Source: Eumeta japonica (lineage: Eukaryota > Arthropoda > Insecta > Lepidoptera > Psychidae). Taken from it: a DNA stretch of 64,000 bases. Below, piece by piece: positions 13,300-25,200 of this stretch. The notes under the pieces were generated by a model, which worked only from the letters and a program-made list of their open reading frames with translations, was not told where the DNA came from and searched no databases. Position 1 is the first letter of the stretch, and every line of letters begins with the position of its first letter. Made by a program: the position numbers and the translations under genes. The stretch lies in assembly GCA_005406025.1 (NCBI GenBank), contig BGZK01000184.1, positions 496,001 to 560,000 on the forward strand, given 5' to 3'.

Positions 13300-13335
13300 T
13301 AGCTTCTGCCCGTGACTTCGTTAGCTCGAACTTAT
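13300..13335 (+). repeat. Fragment of a LINE-tail-type repeat
   Basis: The text 'ctagcttctgcccgtgac' followed by 'ttcgttagctcg' is close to the lepidopteran repeat word 'tagcttttgcccgcgacttcg', which marks one edge of many RTE-like or derived copies. The rest of the copy is too decayed to delimit. Confidence 0.5.
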
Positions 13336-13690
13336 AGAAATAATTGTGTGCTTAGTTAGTATTATCGGTAGACAGTTTGTTGTAGAACTTTTGTTTTATA
13401 GTAAAAAACATCATATCAATGAATTTATCTACTTATAAAGATTTTTGTCAAATACGTGTAAAACCAATAAAAACAAATGATGACACCCTTCAAATTATGC
13501 ATAACAACATCTATTAGCATTGAATAGAAACACGATGTGCAGTTAGGTGCATATAACAGTGTGTTGTTTCCTAAGTGAGTGCAGCAGCACAAAAGCGGCT
13601 AAACCCATAAATTTGTATACATGTAAGTTAACTGTAAGCAGTCATCGGCAAAGGACCGATCTTGATGATCGTAGCGGTCGAGTGAGTTTT

Positions 13691-13744
13691 TCTATAGAAT
13701 CCTAATGCATTCTATTGCATGTTTTTGCATTAGGATTCTATGGA
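13691..13744. repeat. 19-bp inverted repeat (hairpin)
   Basis: atagaatcctaatgca (13694-13709) pairs perfectly with tgcattaggattctat (13726-13741). The stem extends to 13691 and 13744 with one G:T pair. The loop also holds tgcat words, giving a nested palindrome. This could be a MITE relic or replication template-switch product. Confidence 0.65.
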
Positions 13745-13866
13745 TTTTTTGAAAAGGAAAACGGTTTATGATACTTTAAGCCGTTATTGATTTTGGAATA
13801 TATGAAAGCATTAACCTAAAGTATGTTAGGCTACTAATGTAATCAACGCAATCACTCAATCGTAAG

Positions 13867-13885
13867 ATGATTGATTGATTGATTG
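13867..13885. repeat. Short (GATT)n microsatellite
   Basis: Four to five consecutive gatt units, just upstream of the frameshifted coding relic. Confidence 0.8.
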
Positions 13886-13911
13886 ACGTAATTTTACTTG
13901 GATTTATATTG

Positions 13912-14420
13912 TCATGGATTTAAAAAAAACTCAACCGAAGTTTCGTTATCACAATGGGAGCTGGTGATTTCAAAAGCACAAAAAAGCCTATAGAATCTTA
14001 TAATAATAGAAAAGAAAACATTGCACCACCAAAAGGACAGCGCATTAACGTTGAGTTGCTGAAAATTCTGTGGCTGCGATACATCTCCTCGAAACCATAC
14101 AAAATATACTATAATTATTGCAATACAGAAGACGAAAACCTTGCTAGATTCGACATGGTCAACAAAGAAAAGGAAAAAATCAAGGAATTTTGGCACTCTT
14201 ACGAATATCGAACATCGATGGCGAATATCTATTGAACCCATTTAGACGAGCGATCCGAGAAACGAAGTACGACAATCCACTCTCAGTTAAAATATATACC
14301 AGTAATACTCTATGGACTTTACCGGAGTTTAACACCCACGAATATAGCCATCGATGAAGAAATGGATTTTCAAGACAAAATCAAAGACGGCTTGATCGAT
14401 ACTTAATACAACATTCATTA
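13912..14420 (+). pseudogene. Frameshifted relic of an unrecognised protein
   Basis: A start at 13912 gives MDLKKTQPKFRYHNGSW and then stops. The next frame (start codon 13954) continues for 93 codons and ends at 14235. It holds 'KKPIESYNNRKENIAPPKGQ' and 'ENLARFDMVNKEKEKIKEFW'. A third frame then gives 'NPFRRAIRETKYDNPLSV' and 'IYTSNTLWTLPEFNTHEYS', and a last one reads 'IAIDEEMDFQDKIKDGLIDT' to a stop at about 14406. The four pieces follow each other with little gap and all have ordinary protein composition. I therefore read them as one basic protein of about 155 residues broken by at least three indels. An AT-rich tail and aataaa (around 14558) follow, with no intron visible, which fits a processed retrocopy. 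No long A-tail or target duplication is seen. I do not recognise the family. Confidence 0.5.
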
Positions 14421-14575
14421 AGTGGTCTATCCCACATCTAACTTTTTATTGTATCAGTTCATACATTGTCAAACCGATGTATGTACAATCCTATTAATGT
14501 ATATAGTTTAATGATCAGCACGTGTATAAAACGTAGCTTCTATCACAAATTAAAAAATAAATAAATGAATTTCGT
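14421..14575 (+). other. Possible 3' untranslated region of the relic with AATAAA
   Basis: AT-rich sequence after the last frame, ending 'aaattaaaaaataaataaat' at about 14547-14566. That run supplies overlapping polyadenylation-type hexamers. Whether it was ever used cannot be told from sequence. Confidence 0.3.
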
Positions 14576-15759
14576 GATTTTTTTCATTTGCCTTTATTTC
14601 AATTTGAATCACTTGTGGCTTGAACCGTTTTTACGCTGAGCCGCTCAATTTAATTACGAATTCTTAATTGGTTTAACATTATTATTTTAATATAATTTTA
14701 ATGCGTTTAATATTTTAATGTAAGGTACAATCTCTCCTTTAGAAATAATGTATTTGAAATAAAAATACTGAAAACGAAAACTCGCATTGCAACGATTATC
14801 CATAATATTTTATTATTATTATTATCCCTCCGGAATCTTTTTTCTAGCACAATAAAACATAATTTATTTGTCAAATCTAACTACAAACAATTAAATTAAA
14901 AATAACTGATCTGAATCGATAAAATTGTTATTGCGATGGTCGACCAAAAATCTTTAAGGTAACGGATTTAAACGAATAAAGTATAAGAATGTTGCAAAAA
15001 AAAAAATTTAGCTAAGTTTTCATGTGATAATTTACGTAGAAAAGATCTGTAATTTCAAAGATTAGCGCGTTCAGACAGACAAGCACTTTAAAGATGACCC
15101 GTTTATTTGTATTACCCTTCCTCCATCGCCACTATGTTTGTGCTAAACATATTCAAATAATATAGAAATGTACTGAATATAAACCTCGTATTATCAAATT
15201 TCAGTTTTATACATACATAGTATATATACATATATATGCGCCCCCTACTATAAAGTTTTATACGTTTTTGCATTGAACTGCAGCGTCCCAAATGTTTCAA
15301 ACTTGAGAACGCATATGTAAGAAATTATACACATATCTGAGAGCGAGTTCGTAGCGGCATCGGGGTCAAAACTGTTAGCGCCTCACACGGACGGCATCGG
15401 TATCGGTCGTAAGTGATGTTCACTTAACCTCGATACTAACTTGTGAGTACTTTTCAAAAACATTTACAGTTACGAATATACATACTTCCGCTTTATGAGA
15501 AATCGCTTTGAAATGCAATAACTTTTTTTGTGGCGTAAGCGACTTGATCGCTATCGACATGCACCCCGGCGGTATTTGTCGATATTTAAAAAGCACGGGC
15601 GGCATTGACAAAAAGCCTTATCAGTGAGTGACCGCTTCAAATTAGCCACACGTTTTACATCCAGTGTAATGTGGGTCAGTACAAGCAGGGTAAATAATTA
15701 ACGGAAACTTTTTCAATGAGCGCCGTTTCGCAGATATGGATCTTTCAATCAGCTGTCAG
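14576..15759. other. AT-rich non-coding stretch
   Basis: Holds a short (ATT)n run near 14810-14825, an A10-type tract near 14996 and a TA-rich tract near 15215-15236. Minus-strand frames of 62-63 codons at 15112-15300 and 15420-15611 have no recognisable motif. Confidence 0.6.
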
Positions 15760-15950
15760 CGGACCATTTCAATTCGAAAGAAATGAGCGGGCGCCGGTCG
15801 CGTGTCGATCGAGATAATACGAGCTTGCGTAAAGTTAATACGGCGAGTTGAGCTTGGGAAAAGAACGGTAAATTAATTAGCGGTTAAGGCGAAATCACCG
15901 GCCGATCGCGACGATTACGACGCTAATAAAGCGGGTAATGATACGGGCCT
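15760..15950. promoter_or_regulatory. CpG-rich patch, possible conserved non-coding element
   Basis: CpG-rich words ('gggcgccggtcgcgtgtcg', 'ccggccgatcgcgacgatta') alternate with homeodomain-type TAATTA and TTAATTAG cores ('gtaaattaattagcggtt'). That mix is typical of developmental enhancers, but the claim rests on composition only. Confidence 0.3.
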
Positions 15951-16080
15951 GTTATTCAATTGGCTTTTATAAAATTTCAAAATGCACGATTGTACGAAAC
16001 TTGTACAGCTCTTATATGAATTAACAAAAAAACTTATAAGAAATACACATTTCCGTATATTGTCCAAACATTGTAAACTA

Positions 16081-17338
16081 TTAGGTCCAATAAAAAGTTT
16101 TGTCGTACAGATGCAAACACAACAACGAAAGAACTCTTTGTTGTGGTGATCATATCTGATTAGTTTTGGTTTCATTAAATAGATGGCATTTAAAAAAAAA
16201 GAAAAATAGAATTTAAAAACTGTATGCCGCCATTTTTCTATTGTTTGTAAGTCCACCAAAATTAGTAAATCTCACGTAGAAATCCAATACATTTTGAAGT
16301 TTTGTTACAAAAAAGAGGAAAAATGCGACACAAACCGCAAAAAACATTTGTGATGTTTATGGACCTAATGCAAAACGGTAATGCAATATCAGAAAACTAG
16401 TTCAAACGTTTTCAGTCCGGTAATTTTGATGATAAAGATGAACCTCGCTCTGGTCGACCTTTTTCGAAAAAAGTCAATGCTAATTTGGAAAAAGTAGAGC
16501 GAGATCGGTACATTAATTCTACGACATAGCAGAAGAGCTGGGGATTGACTAAAAAACAGTTTTGACCCATTTGAAAAAAACTTTATATATAAAAAATTCC
16601 AAGATTTGGGTCCCACACGAGCTCACTGAAGAAAATATAATGAATCGTATACTCATTTTCGAATCTCTATTAAAACGTAAAAAACGGAATCGTTTTTGAA
16701 AGGATTTGTCACTGGTGGTAAAAAATGTATTACCTACGACAAAAAAGTGTGAAAAAGATCATGGTCAAAAGGTAAGCAAGCTCCGCAGACTATAGCGAAA
16801 CCCGGATTAACTCGTAATACGTTAATGCCATGCGTATGTTGGGATTGGAAGGGCATTATTCAATATGAGCTTTTAACGCCCGGAAAAAAACCATCAATTC
16901 GGATCTCTACTGCCAACAGCTGATGGAACTCAAGCAAAAAGTAGGGAAAAAACGACCGAAATCGATCAACTGAAATGGTGTGGTATTTCACCATGATAAA
17001 CACACACATCTTTAGCTACTGAGCAAATATTGAGAGAGTTTGGTTGGAAACTGTTCATGCATCCACCATATATATCGCCTTGACCTTGAACTATCAGATT
17101 ATTTACTGTTTCGTTCTCTTCAGAATTCTTCAGATAGTGTTAGGTTAACAACAAGGGAGGACTATCAAAATTACTTGTAGTTTTTTGATCAGAAGTCCCA
17201 AAATTTCTACAGCAATAAGACTTTGTACATATATTTTGTATACAAATTTCACATAATAATTAAATGTAAATGAAATATGATAAAAAATTATCTTAAATTT
17301 GTACTTAAAATAGGAAATAACTTTTTTATCGATCCTAT
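16081..17338 (+). mobile_element. Nearly full-length, inactive mariner (Tc1/mariner) transposon
   Basis: The left end reads ttaggtccaataaaaagttt after a TA dinucleotide (16079-16080). The right end reads aacttttttatcgatccta, a degraded inverted copy, before another TA. The span of about 1.26 kb equals the usual mariner length. Between the ends lies a broken transposase (separate entry). The termini and length fit the cecropia/mauritiana-type mariners of insects. Right-end divergence and the many lesions say it is old and immobile. Confidence 0.85.
16320..17228 (+). pseudogene. Broken mariner transposase
   Basis: Across several frames the plus strand spells a mariner transposase. The N-terminal helix-turn-helix part reads 'FKRFQSGNFDDKDEPRSGRP', then 'DIAEELGI', 'KTVLTHLKK' and 'WVPHELTEEN'. 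The catalytic region follows with 'VTGGKKCITYDKKV', 'KRSWSKGKQAPQTIAKPGLT' and 'CVCWDWKGIIQYELL'. After that come a degraded 'FHHDN'-type motif, the 'MHPPY' word, and C-terminal 'LTTREDYQNYL' and 'FFDQKSQNFYSNKTL'. The family's first catalytic aspartate (in TGDEKW) reads Gly here (TGGKKC). The third, in the SPDLAPSDY motif, lies in scrambled sequence. In-frame stops and at least five frameshifts are present. No functional product is possible. Confidence 0.85.
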
Positions 17339-17734
17339 ATACAGAGACTTTGAATACTGATGACATCAAATTGAAGGAAATTTAGAAAATATTAAAACGG
17401 AGACACTTAACAATTCCAAAAATTACAATAAAGGATTCGGGGCATCCAAAAAAATTGGGATTTTCGCGAAGATTGTGGTTTAATAAAAAATATTGAAAGG
17501 CCATATTTACAAAAGAATGTTGTTACATTGGCTACATACATTTGTGTATAAGTAAATGACAAATCAAAATTGTTTGTGCAATCTAACATGACGGTTAAAC
17601 ATTGCGACGTATACGTTGAATTATTTTCACAAATGTCAACCCGGCATTTAAATGTTTCTCCGACCAGTATTTGTTTACATCTTATTTCGTAAACGCGAAT
17701 TTAATTTAATCAGTAAATGCTGCTTTTAATTTTT

Positions 17735-18250
17735 ATAACAAGACTAGATTTTAGTCTGGGGTTTCGCCCGCGTGGACACATGTATTCTTGTATCTTTCAT
17801 ATTGATCGATCTTGCTCGTCCATCCCAAACTTGTTCCTACATTAATTTTGACTTTGGTACTATTTCTGATTTCTATACCCTCTTGATCTTAATTCCGGTG
17901 CCGCACTCAATTTAGATCACTAGTTCCGGCTTTCAATTCTGTCCCCAGTTCCATTTTCAATTTCGATACTACTACCGGTCATGATTGCGATTTATACGAA
18001 GCCGGAAAGAATGCTAGGATCAAAATAAAATGTAAGGTATGTCACTCGGCGATTGTATAGTTTCTATCAATGAAAGAATTTTTGTAATCGGTGTAATAGT
18101 ACCTTATCAATACAAACACGCGGACTAAGTCAGAAACAATTGCTAAAATAAATTGCATAAAAACCATCTCCATGTAAAAAAACATTTGGATATACCAAGT
18201 TTGGTGATAAATCAGTCTAATGGCGGTTTTCGAGATTCGCGATCTCGTTT
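17735..18250 (+). repeat. Dispersed C/T-rich repeat, copy 2, with LINE-type tail
   Basis: Begins 'agtctggggtttcgcccgcg' and 'tggacaca', a mark of lepidopteran RTE-derived repeats. A tract of recurrent words follows (gattt, gttcc, ttcaatttcgata, aattccgg). It then has 'tatcaatgaaagaattttt' and 'gtaatcggtgtaatagtacc', and further on 'ccaagtttggtgataaatca' and 'gtctaatggcgg', which resemble the familiar '...ttggtgaaaatcggttcagtag' 3' text. It is the longest of five related copies in the window. Confidence 0.6.
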
Positions 18251-19159
18251 ATACAAAGAACCATTTTTATGTATGCAGACTTTCATTTTTTTCTATAATT
18301 ATAGCATTCAAGAAAATTCTATATAATAATTAACTTCCCATACAAAAATTGTTTTATTTTTATTCTTACAATAATGTGAACGTACACGTGCAATGCGAAG
18401 TTTGCGGGCGCATTTAATGTTTTTACTTTATAAAGCCAAGGATGACGTCATCAGGTGGATAATTTAAAAAATAATTACAAATTAAATGAACAGTTTAAGC
18501 ACAAAAGAATTCCAATCAGTATAGACCGACGCTATAGCTTAAAGAATTTTAGTCTAGCCGTCTATGTGAAATAATTTAACTAGAAATCCATCGATTCTAC
18601 TAACTTTCATTACAAATATCTATTAGTCAAGTTGGAAAACATCAGCATACACCGGAAACAGCTTAAAGTACTCACACGGTAGAGTCCCGTTGTCTTTGAT
18701 GCTCGAACATAAATATTTATGTTTGTAGTTCTTATGTAAATTACAGTTCAGCATTTTGTACTTCAATAGCTTAAAATAGTGATGGGTTTCTTAAGCGGAG
18801 TTCTAATACATTTGAAGTTATAAAATATAAACACATTCATGCTTATTGGCGCTTTATTGTAAATCACCCTTAATTCAGTAACCACAGACGTGAATTTTGT
18901 ATGGGATTCCCAAAACGCTTAAAGGTATGAATAATCTTATTTTTACTCTAAAACACCCTTTCAGAGTTATTGCAAAATTAATCTTTGAAGGTGCAAACAT
19001 TGGAAGTGAATTTTGTGCATAGAGATGTTTTCAATTTGACGTGTAGGTAATACATGTATGTATAATTAAAAATATTGTCATATCTTTCTTACATTTCGAA
19101 GGTTATAATAATGCTTTGATTGACATCAAACATGTTCTATGTTTATATCATTTTAATAA
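18251..19159. other. AT-rich non-coding stretch
   Basis: I see nothing in it beyond simple AT-rich sequence. Confidence 0.6.
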
Positions 19160-19204
19160 TTTCACATCAACATCACTGATATTACATGTGATGTTGATGT
19201 GAAA
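19160..19204. repeat. Perfect 17-bp inverted repeat (hairpin)
   Basis: tttcacatcaacatcac (19160-19176) pairs without mismatch to gtgatgttgatgtgaaa (19188-19204), leaving an 11-base loop (tgatattacat). The stem stops abruptly. It is too short for a typical miRNA precursor; a MITE relic or template-switch palindrome is more likely. Confidence 0.7.
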
Positions 19205-22200
19205 GATATGATAAATAAATCATTTTTGATAAGAAAAAGCAAAGCACAATTAATTTATGCAATTCTTTCATTATTAAAAAAGGGGACAATCAAAGGATAT
19301 TGGCGAGAGACAACTTAATAACTACTGATAACCGCTATATTTTAGTTTTATTACGTGACTAATCGACAAGATTACCAAAACCAAAGCTGAATTCTGGCAG
19401 CTTACAAAGAATAACCACTAGGAACACCGTGTAAGCCTCTCGTAAATATTACAATACAAGAAAGAATATAGTGTTAATTTAAAATCCACCCTTGAGCCTT
19501 GAGATCGAATAGAAAATTAATGAAGACCGAGGTTTGAACCGAAAGTTTTTGATTTCGGTCGAGATTGGTATCGGATCGGGAACACGTAGTCGATGGCATC
19601 AATATGCAATTATTTTGTGTCAACGCCGACGAAGCCATGGGCAAAGACTATTTTAGATGCCATAGCCAATATATATGTATCCAACTTTCTTGAAAAAAAT
19701 GCTTATAACACAACAGCCACTTAGATATCCTGGCCATGTTGAACAGTGTGCAAATCCAGAATATTCTGATGCATTTTAAATATAATTAATTCAACAGAAC
19801 TCCATTGAATGAATCATTTCCGTTCGAACAACAAACCAATTACGCGCTCTCACCGCTCGAAAGCGGCAAATACAATAGTTTGTCTTACACGGTTAAAAAA
19901 CCAACTAATCTTAATTGCATTACTGCAACAATCGTCTATTTCGTGATCGACATCGGTGGGCGTCACTTGCCGAATCGATTTCCATTCGATATAGTCGTTC
20001 GCCCGATACAAATACATACATAACTGACCGATACATACGAGAGAAATCGAATTGAGGTACGACCGATATCATTATGAAACTCATTACACAAGACAAGCGG
20101 GCACGTATCGGAGTAGGACTTTTTTTTTAAGAAAAAAAATAATCTATTTATTTCTCGTCGGCGATAGCTTAATTGTATAGAGAAATTCGAGTTTTAAGCT
20201 TAAAGTTGATATACCTAAGGAATAATGCGCTCAATTTAGGTAGACCGGTTTTTATTAAACTGACAATCTAACGTAAGCATGTGAAATATGAAAAGACGAC
20301 AGAAAAAATTAATAACCCCCCCGAAACAATAACTGTTTAAGAAAATCAGTAATTATATCTCAATCTACCATCTACTTTCCGATAGCCTACACGCCATTTG
20401 CCCCTCACAAATCCTATAAAAAAATGCATTTGATTTAAAATTAATTTCAAAATTTCTGATATGTCAGAGAAAAGGAAAACTTTTCGTCAATGTCGCTAAT
20501 ATATATTTACAATACATATAAAATGTATATAATAATAATAATACAATACATACGAAACAAACATTCAAATGTGTCTCAATTAAAATTTTCAAAGTAATGA
20601 TTCTAAATGATACAAAACCGAAATCAGGCAAACGGACATAACCAGAAATAGAATATTTCGAAAAGTCAAATTGCACTCGTAGCAGACCCCGATCGGGCGG
20701 CGTACTTTTACTTTTCACCCGCATGCAGAAATTGCATTAAATTTCAACTGACGTGTCGTAAACCCGGTTGTCGAAAATTGCGCAACTTCGCTCAGTGTTT
20801 TATATCGATTTCGAGTAACGTTCACGAATCGAGCACGCAGGCAGGGCCCCGTATATTAGCAATATAAATCTTACATATTTCTCGCCGCTACCATATAGCG
20901 AAGTGACTCCAAATTGTTTATAGCTTTTAATTTTGTCGCTGCTGAAACAAATTCGAAAGCGAGTCGCGAGACAGTTAATTGAATTCGATAACAATTATAG
21001 AATCAATTGATTTAAGTTGATACATGTTCGAGAAATTGATTATTGTATTTTTCAACTATTATATTGATCGTATTTTACGGTCCTATTTCGATTTCAATAA
21101 CTTGTTATCAGGTTTCAATGATAAGAAGTAGCTTCAAAAAAGGATGAGTATCTCCGTGTTTGAAAATTATTTGATTAATCATATTCAATACAGAGTTACC
21201 ATTTGATAATATGTATCGCCATGAATACTACCTGTTTTCTTAAATATTCAGCTAATTAGTTCATTCTTAAAAAGTTTTAAATGTTTTGGTTGAATTTCAA
21301 GCATAGGTTTCTAAATTGCAATTCAGAATCAAATGTCTAATTAATTTGCGATAGATCTCAATGTTGCTTTTCAAAAACATTAACATATTTAAAATTTCTA
21401 TTTTTTTTTAATTTTCTCCTATTATCATTCCTAGTTTTGTGCAATTAGACTTCATTAGATAGTGGTAAAATTGCAATAAGAAGGAAATCTGACTAGTTAT
21501 AAAGCCGCCGCTATAAAACCTCTTTAAAACTTAGAATATTGCAAGAAAAATTGGAGGTTGTCAAGCAATTTCAATTCGACACACAACATCGATCGTTAAC
21601 ATTCGAAATGAATATTTTATTTAGATAAAACCATTAAAAAAATTTCGAATATCTATATATATACTTAACTCATGTGTCGTCTTTCTTAGCCTTTCTTTAA
21701 CTATTTACGACTTAATTTATAGGTCAAATTTTAAGTTAGATAAATATCGATAGATTGCGTGTTAGAACTGTTGCGTTCGGTTTTCGTCACCCCACTTGTA
21801 GGGCGCACAGCCTTCTATATATTTTTCTATATATTGGTAGTCTTGGCCCTTCATTCTATCCCTATACGCTACGGAGGCTGCTAAAGATCCTTGTCACCGA
21901 TGCGTTAACTACATCCAGAGCCGATGGCTCTACATGCTCGGTGAAATACAGAATGAGTGCCTTAAGTTCTATTAAATTAAAAACTCAACATCCATTGTCA
22001 GGCTCGAACTAATTTTTTTCGTGTATTATGTCGGATTATTTTTTACAAGAAAACCAATCTATACCCTAACCGATCTCACCAATATTTTGATACAACATCG
22101 ATATATTAATGTGTGTCGATTTAACTGAGCAGTTTGATGTCCGCGCCCACGTATGCAACCACGGACTGATTGAGCAATGAGTTTTTAACTAATGTCAAAT

Positions 22201-22986
22201 TAAAGACCACTTGCTTGATGCCAAGACCTTCTTCTAAATTTTGATTCAAAGGCAACTCACTTATTAATCGGTCGTCACCGTTCTAATATTTAATTAAAAT
22301 TACGTATTTTTAAGTGGCAAGTTAGTCTTCCGTGTAAGCCAGTCACGACAAATTACCCAATCAAACCTCATTCTAGACGCGACAAAGTAATACATCACGC
22401 CAAAAATTCGTATAAATACAATAACGCACATTAGGAAAGGTGATAAATCGATACGTGATTCTCAGTAAATATGTATTCGATACATTCGAATCGAATATAT
22501 AACAAAAACCTTCTACGGTAGAAGAACCGGTCGCAAAAGCGTTTAAAATGAAGTCATCCAAAGGCTATAAAGCTTAAAATAATTAATAGCCCCCCTTCCC
22601 TCCCTCCTCATTCCGAGCGTTATGTACGATATATGCGAGTGATAGGTCGTTAGATCGCAGATAATAAAACTATTAAGTGTCTTTAGCGCCGTTTGCATCG
22701 CATAAATCTCTTTGCGGCGATAACGGGTGTAACCATCGATTATCTCCGCTGCGCACACGCAACGGTACACGTCCGACTGATCATTATAAAGTATTTGAGA
22801 GATATTTCAAAAACTTTGTACTCACGCGGTGATGTTTCCGTTGAGGCCAAAGCATTCCTCAACGCGCCGCCTCGGCTTACGTCTGCAATGAAAAATAATA
22901 TGACATTGAAAATTGTTTATATGATATTAGCGTAGCATTTCGTTCGTAGCTTCGGCGCACGCGAATAATGAACAAATTTCTTCACA
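19205..22986. other. Non-coding stretch without recognisable genes
   Basis: AT-rich, with mixed-composition patches near 19555-20110, 20640-20960 and 21750-21960. Frames at 20464-20724 (minus), 20800-20994 (minus), 21755-22012 (plus) and 22543-22935 (overlapping, both strands) show no domain. The overlap on both strands argues against coding. Confidence 0.55.
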
Positions 22987-23075
22987 TTTATAATATACCC
23001 ATCCGATATCGCATTCCAGTATCGATTTGGTCCCCGATTTCAATTTCAGTTTCCATTTCGGTCCTACAATAAGTA
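22987..23075. repeat. Dispersed C/T-rich repeat, copy 3 (fragment)
   Basis: Words such as 'tatcgcattccagtatcgat', 'ttggtccccgatttcaattt' and 'cagtttccatttcggtcct' match the style and partial text of the 17.8 and 56.7 kb copies. Confidence 0.5.
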
Positions 23076-24349
23076 ATATATCATTGGGTATATTAAGACA
23101 TAACCTTGTTTATAATTTGCACTAGACATGTGAAAAACATAAACAAAATTCTGTTCGTTTTCTGGACACTACGACTAGAGTTTTCCTCAAAATAAACTGA
23201 TTCACACTTAAAACTGTTTTATGTAGATAAATAGAGCCTTTTAAAGGATACAATTTTTATCAACTTCAAAAGTTACCAGTTTTGTGAAAATGCATTCAAA
23301 AACTCGATACGCGACGACGATACCCGTGAAAGATGTATGACTCATAGTCATACATATTTCATACGTATACATACATACTACATATTCCACGCGAGACATG
23401 ATACGCCAAGGTAGTGGAGCCTATAGATGCACATCCTTGCGCAACCTTCAATCTTCATTTCAGACCGAAGGACTTGAACCATAAACCTTTCGACAAAATC
23501 AACATTCGGTATAAAAGACTTATCGCCCTCTCTGAGACGCGTAGTGAATCGTTTAATTTGATTTAAGTCAATTCACTCGTGGTCAAGGTTAGTAGTCGGT
23601 ACCTTCCGGTTCAAAGGCAAGGTTCTCAAACACTGAGACACCTCAGCAAGGTATAATTTTAACTCATCATGGATACTTTTTTTATAAATTTTTTGATGTT
23701 TAAAAATAAGGGGCGGTCGGGGGGTGCATTTTTACCACCCTCCCTTTATTTTGTGTTTACTTTCGTGTATATTTTCTAAAGTCGTGAAATACACTACTTT
23801 TCTAATGAGTATTTTAACGCACTTTTAAATTCTTATTATAACGTAATTTAATTAATAATGTAATATTAAATGTAACTAATTATAATGCGCGCAAAAAAAA
23901 TGCATAAGCATACGATATATTTTGAGCATTCAATTCCTTTTCGTGTTGTTTTTCTATACAAACTACAAAAGCATCATCATAATCTCGCAAATAAAGATAC
24001 GCCCATCGAATATATCAGCACTAAGCCAGTTCATTGATGCTCATATTTACAACAAATTGAGATGACTCCCGATACTACCTACATAGTGTTCTTAAATGCG
24101 CAATTAACTTAATACAGAATGATTTTATTTCATGCAAGTCAGATTTTTATGGCGTAACCAAACAGGTAGCAGAAAGTTGTAAAATAACAAATCTTGACAT
24201 TTATACGTATAAAAGTCTTATAAAGATACGTTTATTGCATACGTGTACACCTACAGCCACGACCAACCTAATGATCCTTCTCAGCTATCAAGGATTTCTG
24301 ATAGTATTTTCATCAACCTTCAAAACAAAGAGTTAGAAAAATAACCAGT
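23076..24349. other. Non-coding stretch
   Basis: AT-rich. It includes a purine-rich piece 'aaaataaggggcggtcgggg' near 23702 and a C/T piece after it. No gene is seen. Confidence 0.55.
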
Positions 24350-24420
24350 AGTCAAAACTCGAGATCGAACTATATCTTTTGTGCCAGCCAGGACTACTGA
24401 CCGCCAGACCCTCAGTGTAT
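24350..24420 (-). repeat. tRNA-like SINE head (minus strand, decayed)
   Basis: The reverse complement has a B-box-like gttcgatctcgag (24358-24370). About 45 bases upstream of it lies an A-box-like tggcggtcagtagtcc (near 24389-24404). The text around it ('ctggcggtcagtagtcctgg') resembles tRNA-derived SINE heads of Lepidoptera. No 3' body can be delimited. Confidence 0.4.
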
Positions 24421-25200
24421 TTTTCATTTTTTAGAGTCCTGATTCTTATTCATCGATTAAGAATAAAAAAAAAAAATTATTCAGACTCGCATATAGACAC
24501 CTAAGGACAGATAACTTCCTCCCAACAGGCCCGAGAAAAATACAAAATCAACAGTTGCATCAGCAGCACCGAGAGGTCAGTTCCCAACATTGTGGGACAC
24601 AATGGCGATTGTCGAGAACGTTCTAAACAATGGCTGCCGGCTCGGTAATTAACGGCGGTTAAATATTTATTCACGCCCCGTACTAGTGCATCTTATGATC
24701 GAATTGATTGGAAATAGTTAATTCGTTCTGGGTGATTTTAAGCCTGTGTTGTCGATTTAACCGCTCGACTGTCGATTACTTTGCAGACTGTCGCAGTCCC
24801 AACGTTGAATTTCCTTCACATTCCAAACGATAATCGACTTCAAGGAATGAAAACATTGATTACCTATTTATCTAAGAATTGATACATTACGTACATATTC
24901 TTAAATAAAGCGGATTTTCTGCTGTTTACGTTATAATAAAATTGCCATTTAAAGTTTTGAAATATTCTCTGCCATGAACAAAGAACACTTGTACTCTTCG
25001 CAGTTCCGCGTTTAAAGGCTATTAAACATACTTCCTTTACAATGTCCGGGCCCTACCTTACAACCCGTCCTATATTCAATTTATAGACTGACTGAACCGG
25101 AACGTTAAGTTGCATTTTAATCTTAAATGCCTATTTTTATTATTAGTAACTTAATTCCCATTATTTACTTCGTCTTTTCTGAAGAACGATTGCGTAATTT
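24421..25200. other. Non-coding stretch
   Basis: A moderately GC-rich piece at about 24570-24670 ('ggctgccggctcggtaatta', 'acggcggttaaatatttatt') could be regulatory. Otherwise AT-rich, with no gene. Confidence 0.5.

Noticed and set aside
16389..16616. 75-codon minus frame over the mariner
   Set aside because: The plus strand here spells mariner transposase, so the minus frame is a shadow.
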